Assembly (NCBI GenBank): GCA_003553305.1 | Contig: PWEB01000299.1 | Location: 1-5,026 of the forward strand | DNA: 5,026 bases | Source of the DNA: Syntrophomonadaceae bacterium | GTDB taxonomy: Bacteria > Bacillota > Dethiobacteria > DTU022 | Reading direction: 5' to 3' | Shown: one piece after another, positions 1-5,026 of the stretch | Layout of the letters: the number at the start of each line of letters is the position of its first letter | How positions within the stretch are numbered: position 1 is the stretch's first letter | The notes under the pieces: model-generated | What the model saw: the letters and a program-made list of their open reading frames with translations, nothing else | Databases searched by the model: none | What the model was told of the DNA's origin: nothing | Translations under genes and position numbers: made by a program

Positions 1-701
1 TAGGTAAACGCTTCCCGGGAAAAGTATACTACTATGGCTTTAACCAGGGCGATATAAAAGGCTTACAGTTGTCTCAAAGGGGAGAAGAGAGCTTTTCCCG
101 GGTGCGTTTTCCTAATAATAATGAGGGGTGGTTTAAAGCACCTCTACCTGGACGGGAGTCGGTCAACAATGCCCTGGCGGCTCTTACCGTCGGTTACATA
201 CTTGGTCTGAGTTTGCCGCAGATGGAAAGGGGCTTACAAGAAAGCCAATCATCGGCAGGCCGGTTTCAGGTTTTAGATAGCGATCAGGGGATGAAGATCA
301 TTGATGACACATACAATGCTAATCCTAGTTCTGTAAGAGCAGCCCTCAGCTTGCTTTCTGAGTTGGGTGGATCCCGGACAGTCGCAGTGCTCGGTGATAT
401 GCTCGAACTCGGTACAACCGCCCGGAGTGCGCATAAGTCAGTCGGACATTTTGCTGCAGAGTGCGGGATCGGCTGCCTGGTAACAGTGGGAGAACTGTCT
501 AAAGATACTGCAGAAGGAGCCCGCAGTTTCGGAATGACTGTTTATCCCTGTTTCGATCATGACCAGGCCCTGGAGACGCTTAATAGTATGTCGTTTGATC
601 AAAACTGGTTCGTTTTGGTTAAAGGTTCCAGAGGCATGCGCATGGAAAAAATTGTTCAGAGCTTAGTTTGCAGGAAGGAGAGGGTCAATAATGGCTGCTG
701 A
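1..701 (+). CDS. murF: UDP-N-acetylmuramoyl-tripeptide--D-alanyl-D-alanine ligase (MurF), 3' part only
   Basis: MurF is the cytoplasmic ATP-dependent ligase that adds D-Ala-D-Ala to UDP-MurNAc-tripeptide, the last cytoplasmic amino-acid addition. The reading frame is already open at the left edge (first full codon at base 3), and 232 codons precede the TGA at 699-701. Family members have about 450 residues, so the N-terminal half with the ATP-binding GKT loop lies outside the window. Counting visible residues, the central-domain end has NALAAL at 56-61 and the substrate/ATP arginine in GRF at 86-88. The C-terminal domain has the MurF signature DTYNANPSS at 102-110, LGDMLELG at 130-137, and KGSRGMRMEKIV at 207-218. 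Oddly, the usual HN just before V-x-N-A-L-A-A reads ES (residues 52-53). The last codons overlap the start of mraY, and the mraY ribosome binding site lies inside this gene, which suggests coupled translation. MurC, MurD and MurE are excluded by the YNANP signature. Confidence 0.97.
   Translation, partial: GKRFPGKVYYYGFNQGDIKGLQLSQRGEESFSRVRFPNNNEGWFKAPLPGRESVNNALAALTVGYILGLSLPQMERGLQESQSSAGRFQVLDSDQGMKIIDDTYNANPSSVRAALSLLSELGGSRTVAVLGDMLELGTTARSAHKSVGHFAAECGIGCLVTVGELSKDTAEGARSFGMTVYPCFDHDQALETLNSMSFDQNWFVLVKGSRGMRMEKIVQSLVCRKERVNNGC
675..680 (+). promoter_or_regulatory. Ribosome binding site of mraY, inside murF
   Basis: AAGGAG lies 10 bases before the ATG at 691, within the last codons of murF. 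Its position supports the ATG at 691 as the mraY start, giving an 11-base overlap with murF. Ribosomes finishing murF would pass directly over it. Confidence 0.75.
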
Positions 702-1650
702 TATCCTGCCTGCTTTAGCGGGTACTTTTTTATTAACCGTTATTGTCACTCCACTCTTTATAAAAGCTATGAAATCCCTCCAGTACGGCCAGCAGATCAG
801 GGCTGACGGGCCCCGCCTCCATGCGGTCAAAGCCGGGACGCCGACCATGGGCGGCCTTATCTTTATCCCTGCTGCAGTGCTAACCAGTATCATTTTCGCC
901 GGTACATCACCCTTCTTTTATGGCGCATTGCTGGTCACCCTTGGCTGTATGTTAATTGGATTTCTCGATGATTTTGGGAAAATAGCACGGACTCGTTCAC
1001 TAGGCTTGAAAGCGAGGTCAAAGTTGGCCGGGGAAGTCATCATTACTGTGCTTTTAGTTCTGTTTCTGCGTCATTTCGAACTTTATTCAACGGAAATGCT
1101 GGTTCCTTATTTTAACTTCACAATTGATTTCGGGTTTTTTCATCCGATCTTCATATTTTTGATCATCTCAGCATCAAGCAACAGCGTTAATCTGACTGAC
1201 GGCCTTGATGGCCTGGCAGCAGGAGTATCAGCTATTGGTATGATAGCATTTATGTTTATAGCTCAACAGGCTGGTTTGCCCGAGGTTGCCATTTTCTGTG
1301 CGGCGATGACCGGTGGCTGCCTGGGGTTCCTGGTTTTTAACCGCTATCCGGCCAGCTTGTTTATGGGTGATGTCGGATCGCTGGCCCTGGGCGGAGCCTT
1401 CGCTGCGGTGGCTGTATTGACTATGGCAGAAATGTTTTTACTGATTATCGGCGGAGTTTTTGTTATAGAAGCATTGTCAGTTATTTTACAGGTCATATGT
1501 TTTCGTTTAACCGGTCGGCGGATCCTGCTCATGAGTCCGCTGCATCATCATTTTGAAATGAAAGGCTGGTCAGAATGGCGGGTTGTTACTACCTTTTGGG
1601 GAGCAGCATTAATATTTGCTGCAGCGGGGGTACTCTCTTACAGCCGTTAA
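691..1650 (+). CDS. mraY: Phospho-N-acetylmuramoyl-pentapeptide-transferase (MraY, translocase I)
   Basis: MraY is an integral membrane, Mg2+-dependent enzyme that transfers phospho-MurNAc-pentapeptide from UDP to undecaprenyl phosphate, making lipid I at the inner face of the membrane. The 319 residues match the short Gram-positive form (about 320, against about 360 in E. coli). About ten hydrophobic segments are visible, near 5-27, 55-72, 77-92, 112-128, 145-162, 177-192, 198-216, 230-246, 248-270 and 298-316. Family motifs occur in order: GTPTMGG at 49-55, the DD pair at 93-94 in FLDDFGK, NLTDGLDGLA at 167-176, NRYPASLFMGDVGS at 217-230, and the MSPLHHHFEMKGW block at 281-293. All the acidic and histidine residues regarded as active-site or uridine-binding are present. 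Two small variations are seen: NSVNL where NAVNL is usual, and MSP where MAP is usual. The start is fixed by AAGGAG ten bases upstream. WecA/TagO-type relatives lack the HHHFE block, so the assignment is firm. Confidence 0.98.
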   Translation: MAADILPALAGTFLLTVIVTPLFIKAMKSLQYGQQIRADGPRLHAVKAGTPTMGGLIFIPAAVLTSIIFAGTSPFFYGALLVTLGCMLIGFLDDFGKIARTRSLGLKARSKLAGEVIITVLLVLFLRHFELYSTEMLVPYFNFTIDFGFFHPIFIFLIISASSNSVNLTDGLDGLAAGVSAIGMIAFMFIAQQAGLPEVAIFCAAMTGGCLGFLVFNRYPASLFMGDVGSLALGGAFAAVAVLTMAEMFLLIIGGVFVIEALSVILQVICFRLTGRRILLMSPLHHHFEMKGWSEWRVVTTFWGAALIFAAAGVLSYSR

Positions 1651-1656
1651 TTCGTT

Positions 1657-1662
1657 AGGAGG
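1657..1662 (+). promoter_or_regulatory. Ribosome binding site of murD, decides a TTG start
   Basis: A perfect AGGAGG sits in the 19-base mraY-murD gap, seven bases before the TTG at 1670. No ATG or GTG in the murD frame lies at a suitable distance. A second in-frame TTG at 1679 would leave 16 bases of spacer, so the site selects 1670. The open frame extends further upstream, but that part overlaps mraY and has no comparable site. Confidence 0.85.
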
Positions 1663-1669
1663 GGCTGTT

Positions 1670-3100
1670 TTGATCGATTTGATCAAAGGCAAAGAGGTTT
1701 TGATAGTCGGCATGGCCCGCAGCGGGATAGCTGCTGCAGAATTGCTGTCTGGAATAGGTGCGGCCCGAATCACTATAGCGGACCAAAAACAAGATCATGA
1801 GCTCTCCGTTGCGCTGGCCAAAATGAACCGTTATCCGACTGTCAGTGCCGTAACCGGTGGAACACCGCCTGAGCTAGTAACCTCATCTTTATCGATGATC
1901 ATAAAAAGTCCCGGCGTGCCGCCTACCTTGGAGATATTTAAGCAGGCTCAATCAATGGATATACCGGTGTTCTCGGAAGTTGAACTGGCCTATGCCTATG
2001 CCAGGGCACCGATAATTGGTGTCACTGGTACAAACGGGAAAACGACCACGACGGCTTTAATTACGGCGATGCTCAAAGAAGCCCGCTTTGATCCGGTAGT
2101 TTCTGCCGGGAATATAGGAAATCCTCTGTCCGGGCAGGTCAGCAATATTAGTTCACAAGGTTATATCGTTGCTGAGTTGAGTAGTTTTCAGCTTGAAAAT
2201 ATCAGCCGTTTTCGTCCAGCTGTGGCAGTCTTCTTGAATTTTGCCGAAGACCATATCGATTATCACGGTACTATTGAACAATATTTTGCGGCCAAGGCCC
2301 GTATCTTTGAAAATCAAACTGAAAGTGATTACGCTGTGCTTAATGCGGGTGATTCTGCCCTGTCTTCACTGGAAGACAAGACCCGTGGCAAAGTAATCTG
2401 GTTTGATCGTTCGGAGGTATCCGTGGGAGTTGGACTCGATAAGGACTGGGTTACTATTTTTAATCCTGGCGCTCCTCCGCTTAGAATCTGCGCCCGGAGC
2501 GAAGTTGCGCTGCCCGGCGATCACAATCTTGAAAACGCTCTTGCCGCCGCAGCGGCAGCATGGGCAGCCGGAGCCGATGCACAGTCTATTGGTGATGTGC
2601 TGCGCAGTTTTCAGGCTATTGAACACCGCCTGGAAAAAGTATCTGTTCCCGGGGGGATTTCTTATATCAATGATTCGAAAGGAACAAATCCCGGGGCGTC
2701 GATTAAAGCGCTGCAATCTTTCCCGGGTTACAGCAAAATTCTCATTGCCGGGGGGAAAGATAAAGGTAGTGATTTCAGCAGCCTGGCTTCTGTTATAGCG
2801 GATCAAGTCCGTTATCTTATCTTGTATGGAGAAACAAAAGATCAGATTGCCCGAGCCGTGGAAGAAGCAGGTTTTTCGAATTACCGGCAGGTAACTGATT
2901 TGGAAGAAGCGGTGCAACTCGCCCACGATGAAGCTGAAAGCGGTGAAATAGTTCTTTTGTCGCCAGCCTGTGCAAGCTGGGATATGTTTCCCGATTATGA
3001 AGCACGAGGTAAACTTTTCAAAAAGCTTGTTCAAAATATAGAAGGCAAAGCGCAAAGTAAAGGAGGGCATGGTAATGACCCAGCAAAATACAGCTTATAA
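1670..3100 (+). CDS. murD: UDP-N-acetylmuramoyl-L-alanine--D-glutamate ligase (MurD)
   Basis: MurD is the cytoplasmic ATP-dependent ligase that adds D-glutamate to UDP-MurNAc-L-Ala. From the TTG start it has 476 residues, slightly above the usual 440-460. The N-terminal Rossmann-like UDP-binding domain begins with VLIVGMARSG (10-19) and carries SPGVP (80-84). The central ATPase domain has GVTGTNGKTTTT (117-128, P-loop Lys124), ELSSFQLE (169-176), the DH pair (194-195), Lys209 in AAKARIF (equivalent to the carbamylated lysine of E. coli MurD), and LPGDHNLENALAA (281-293). The C-terminal domain has HRLE (319-322), NDSKGTNP (334-341), GGKDKG (361-366) and LLSPACASWDMF (429-440), the last two typical of MurD. 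All expected catalytic residues are present. The stretch NFAEDH (190-195) departs from the more common N-x-T-P-DH. The tail after about residue 456 is polar, probably not conserved, and is encoded over the next gene's ribosome binding site and start. A short inverted repeat covers the TTG start. Confidence 0.97.
   Translation: MIDLIKGKEVLIVGMARSGIAAAELLSGIGAARITIADQKQDHELSVALAKMNRYPTVSAVTGGTPPELVTSSLSMIIKSPGVPPTLEIFKQAQSMDIPVFSEVELAYAYARAPIIGVTGTNGKTTTTALITAMLKEARFDPVVSAGNIGNPLSGQVSNISSQGYIVAELSSFQLENISRFRPAVAVFLNFAEDHIDYHGTIEQYFAAKARIFENQTESDYAVLNAGDSALSSLEDKTRGKVIWFDRSEVSVGVGLDKDWVTIFNPGAPPLRICARSEVALPGDHNLENALAAAAAAWAAGADAQSIGDVLRSFQAIEHRLEKVSVPGGISYINDSKGTNPGASIKALQSFPGYSKILIAGGKDKGSDFSSLASVIADQVRYLILYGETKDQIARAVEEAGFSNYRQVTDLEEAVQLAHDEAESGEIVLLSPACASWDMFPDYEARGKLFKKLVQNIEGKAQSKGGHGNDPAKYSL
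3061..3066 (+). promoter_or_regulatory. Ribosome binding site of the ftsW/spoVE-type gene, inside murD
   Basis: AGGAGG (in the longer run AAAGGAGGG) lies in the last codons of murD. Two in-frame ATGs follow. The one at 3069 has only two bases of spacer, too close for normal initiation, while the one at 3075 has eight. The site therefore favours 3075 and drops the first two residues (Met-Val) of the longer reading. Confidence 0.8.
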
Positions 3101-4205
3101 ATACGATCGTGTTCTTCTTTTAGTGACCGTTTTGCTTTTGGCTGTCGGCCTGGTCATGGTATTTAGCGCCAGTTTTATCACTGCCCAGGAAAACAGTGGT
3201 GATCCCTATCAGGTATTGAAACGCCAGGCGCTCTGGGCAGCCATAGGTTTAGCCGGTCTGTTTTTCTTTTCGCAGTTTCACTACAAAAACCTGAAACGTT
3301 ATTCATTAATAATTCTTGTGCTTAACTTTGTTCTTTTAGCATTAATCTTCAGCAATTATGGAACTGATCTGGGGACAGAAGCCCGCCGCTGGCTAAACCT
3401 GGGTCCTGTCGTTATTCAGCCATCTGAATTCAGCAAGTTTGCAATTGTTATTTTTACTGCAGCCTATATGAGCAGCCGCAGGCTAAATCTACACAATTTT
3501 TGGACTGGCGCTCTGATTCCTATTGTGATGAGCGCAATAGCATTCTTGATGATTCTGTATCAGCCTGACATGGGGACAGCGCTGGTGGTTATAGTTGGTT
3601 GCGGCCTGGTTATTGTTTTTGCCGGCATGCCTTTATCACAGTTAGTTGGCTTGTTTCTTTTGTTTCTGCCGCCCGTGGCTTATTTTACGATGAAGGAAGA
3701 TTATCGAATGCAGCGATTGTTTACATTATTCGATCCCTGGGCTGAACCAACGGAAGCAGGATACCAGATTATCCAGTCCTTATATGCGCTAGGCCCCGGT
3801 CATATTTTCGGAATGGGCCTGGGTCGCAGTAAACAGAAACTATTTTACCTGCCTGAACCTCAGAATGATTTTATCTTTGCTGTTATAGGCGAAGAGTTAG
3901 GTTTTATCGGAGCGGTGACAATTTTGCTGCTTTACATGGTCTTAATCTGGCGGGGTTTACAGATTGCGCTTAAAGCGCCCGACCTTTTTAGCAGTTTGCT
4001 GGCAGGCGGGATTACTTTTATGATTGCTGCCCAGGTTGTTATTAATGTAGCAGTGGTAACCGGTTCATTACCTGTGACCGGGATCAACTTGCCCCTGATT
4101 AGCGCCGGCGGCAGTTCAATAGTTTTTACTTTGCTTGGAATTGGCGTATTGCTCAACATATCAAAACATGGTCAGGAAGCAAAAAGCCTTAAAGGAGCGG
4201 CTTAA
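3075..4205 (+). CDS. ftsW: SEDS-family peptidoglycan polymerase, FtsW/SpoVE type
   Basis: SEDS proteins are multi-pass membrane glycosyltransferases that polymerise lipid II, working with a class B penicillin-binding protein. FtsW acts at the division septum and SpoVE in spore cortex synthesis. The protein has 376 residues and about ten hydrophobic segments, the first at 13-35. SEDS motifs in order are: ARRWLNLGPVVIQPSEFSK (103-121), YQPDMGTAL (162-170), GYQIIQSLYALGPG (229-242), GMGLGRSKQKLFYLPE (246-261), NDFIFAVIGEELGFIG (264-279) with Asp265 as the probable catalytic aspartate, and PVTGINLPLISAGGSS (333-348). The block from PEPQ (260) to GVLLNISK (357-364) looks closer to Bacillus SpoVE than to E. 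coli FtsW, which has a His-containing motif before the catalytic Asp. The context (murD before, murG after) fits both ftsW and spoVE, which share this place in different species. RodA is less likely given the neighbours. The start follows the ribosome binding site; the gene overlaps murD by 26 bases. Confidence 0.95.
   Translation: MTQQNTAYKYDRVLLLVTVLLLAVGLVMVFSASFITAQENSGDPYQVLKRQALWAAIGLAGLFFFSQFHYKNLKRYSLIILVLNFVLLALIFSNYGTDLGTEARRWLNLGPVVIQPSEFSKFAIVIFTAAYMSSRRLNLHNFWTGALIPIVMSAIAFLMILYQPDMGTALVVIVGCGLVIVFAGMPLSQLVGLFLLFLPPVAYFTMKEDYRMQRLFTLFDPWAEPTEAGYQIIQSLYALGPGHIFGMGLGRSKQKLFYLPEPQNDFIFAVIGEELGFIGAVTILLLYMVLIWRGLQIALKAPDLFSSLLAGGITFMIAAQVVINVAVVTGSLPVTGINLPLISAGGSSIVFTLLGIGVLLNISKHGQEAKSLKGAA
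4191..4197 (+). promoter_or_regulatory. Ribosome binding site of murG, at the end of the SEDS gene
   Basis: AAAGGAG spans the third- and fourth-last sense codons of the upstream gene (Lys-Gly and the first base of Ala). It lies 11 bases before the murG ATG at 4209. Together with the three-base gap between the genes it indicates coupled translation. Confidence 0.7.
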
Positions 4206-4208
4206 ATT

Positions 4209-5026
4209 ATGAGAATCTTAATCGGTGGAGGAGGAACAGGCGGCCATATTTATCCTGCCTTAGCCCTGGCGCGATATGCTCAGGCTAAAGACGGCAGTAC
4301 AGAAATAATTTTTGTCGGCAGTGCAGCCGGTCTGGAAAGCAAAATTGTTCCTTCCGCCGGATTTACCCTGGTTACAATACCGGCCCGGGGGTTTCAGCGC
4401 AGCTTTAAGCAGCTTGGAGCTATGCTGAAAGATTTTTTTGGGGGTTTGAAACGCTCCCTGAAACTGCTTGGTGAATACCGGCCCAATGTTGTTTTGGGAA
4501 CCGGAGGTTATGTTGCTGCTCCGCTGGTTTTATCAGCTGTATTAAAAAGGATTCCGGTAGTTATTCATGAACAAAATGCTCTGCCTGGAATGGCTAACCG
4601 TTATCTTGCACCTTTTGTTAGCAAAGTCTGTCTTTCTTTTGCAGAAACGGCTAAAAGAATGCCTCCCTTCAGCAAAGGGTTTTTTACAGGCAATCCACGG
4701 GCCAGTGAAGTTAGTGCTCTGAGCCGGGAAGAAGGTTGTCGGCATTTCGGTCTTGATCCCGGTCAGAAAAATATTTTAATCTATGGTGGCAGTCGAGGAG
4801 CTTTAAAACTAAACCAGGTAATCACAGCATATCTGAAAGAAAAACTACTTCCGGAAGGTGTAAACCTGATTTATGTGACCGGTGACATATATCACGAAGC
4901 TGTTATCGCTGAACTCGGGGATCTTCCCAAACAGGTCAGGCTTTATTCTTACCTTGACAAGATGCCTGAAGCTTTGGCTGCAGCTGATCTGACTGTGACA
5001 AGGAGTGGAGCGACTACCCTGGCCGA
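4209..5026 (+). CDS. murG: UDP-GlcNAc:lipid I N-acetylglucosaminyltransferase (MurG), 5' part only
   Basis: MurG is the membrane-associated GT-B transferase that adds GlcNAc from UDP-GlcNAc to lipid I, giving lipid II. The frame begins three bases after the SEDS gene stop and is still open at the right edge: 272 full codons plus GA of the next, of an expected 350-370. The N-terminal domain shows the glycine loop GGGGTGGHIYPALA (6-19), the second glycine loop GTGGYVAAP (97-105), and HEQNALPGMANRYL (120-133). TGNPR (160-164) marks the approach to the interdomain linker. The C-terminal domain begins with the third glycine loop YGGSRGALKLN (192-202) and reaches ADLTVTRSGATTLA (259-272), part of the UDP-GlcNAc site. 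The next residue, whose codon starts GA, fits the conserved Glu that usually follows. The early VGSAAGLE (36-43) is a mild variant of the usual VGTxxGLE. No frameshift or stop is seen; the end is lost only because the window stops. Confidence 0.97.
   Translation, partial: MRILIGGGGTGGHIYPALALARYAQAKDGSTEIIFVGSAAGLESKIVPSAGFTLVTIPARGFQRSFKQLGAMLKDFFGGLKRSLKLLGEYRPNVVLGTGGYVAAPLVLSAVLKRIPVVIHEQNALPGMANRYLAPFVSKVCLSFAETAKRMPPFSKGFFTGNPRASEVSALSREEGCRHFGLDPGQKNILIYGGSRGALKLNQVITAYLKEKLLPEGVNLIYVTGDIYHEAVIAELGDLPKQVRLYSYLDKMPEALAAADLTVTRSGATTLA

Noticed and set aside
14..102. 11-base inverted repeat CCCGGGAAAAG (14-24) / CTTTTCCCGGG (92-102)
   Set aside because: The arms are 67 bases apart and inside conserved-frame murF coding sequence. 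There is no T-run or other regulatory context, so it is most likely chance.
1616..1669. Upstream extension of the murD frame to a TTG at 1616 (18 extra residues)
   Set aside because: The extension overlaps the end of mraY and has no suitable ribosome binding site. AGGAGG at 1657-1662 points to the TTG at 1670, after which the Rossmann-like fold starts at the usual distance.
2403..2798. 131-codon open frame on the + strand inside murD
   Set aside because: It is an out-of-frame reading of the murD C-terminal half with no recognisable protein motif.
2366..3070. Long open frame on the - strand (234 codons) opposite murD
   Set aside because: It lies wholly opposite a well-supported murD with intact motifs, and its translation is rich in Arg, Phe and Cys with no recognisable domain. 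It is an antisense shadow.
3069..3074. ATG at 3069 as the SEDS gene start
   Set aside because: It is only two bases from AGGAGG, too close for initiation. The ATG at 3075 has normal eight-base spacing.
4184..4203. AAGCC / GGCTT five-base stem with the murG ribosome binding site in its ten-base loop
   Set aside because: A five-base stem is too short to claim function. It would expose rather than hide the site, and is expected by chance at this length.
1..5026. Search for a novel system: mobile elements, CRISPR, RNA genes, internal promoters or terminators
   Set aside because: Essentially every base is in, or within 19 bases of, a recognised dcw gene. I saw no tandem repeats, tRNA-like or rRNA-like sequence, insertion-sequence ends or GC-rich hairpin followed by a T-run.

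Overview
The window is an internal piece of a division and cell-wall (dcw) cluster. All genes lie on the + strand in the order murF (3' part) - mraY - murD - ftsW/spoVE-type SEDS gene - murG (5' part). Together they cover consecutive steps of peptidoglycan precursor synthesis. MurD adds D-Glu to UDP-MurNAc-L-Ala, MurF adds D-Ala-D-Ala to finish the pentapeptide, MraY moves phospho-MurNAc-pentapeptide to undecaprenyl phosphate (lipid I), and MurG adds GlcNAc (lipid II). The SEDS protein is the membrane glycan polymerase that uses lipid II.

The likely source is a Gram-positive bacterium of the Firmicutes (Bacillota), probably a clostridial-type spore former of moderate GC. This is inferred from the gene order, the strong AGGAGG-like ribosome binding sites, a TTG start for murD, the short MraY (319 aa), and a SEDS protein whose C-terminal third resembles the SpoVE pattern (PEPQxDFIFA, WRG..IAL.APDL, GVLLN.S). 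The genus cannot be named from this sequence.

Layout: 1-701 is the C-terminal half of murF. mraY (691-1650) overlaps its end by 11 bp. After a 19-bp gap comes murD (TTG start at 1670, ends 3100). The SEDS gene (ATG at 3075, ends 4205) overlaps murD by 26 bp. murG starts at 4209, three bases later, and runs off the window at 5026. There is no intergenic stretch longer than 19 bp, and I see no terminator or promoter, so this reads as one translationally coupled operon segment whose promoter lies upstream.

I found no previously undescribed system, mobile element, RNA gene or CRISPR array. The points worth a second look are small: a His-Asn to Glu-Ser change in a normally conserved MurF motif, start codons of murD and ftsW/spoVE lying inside short inverted repeats, and the FtsW-versus-SpoVE question.
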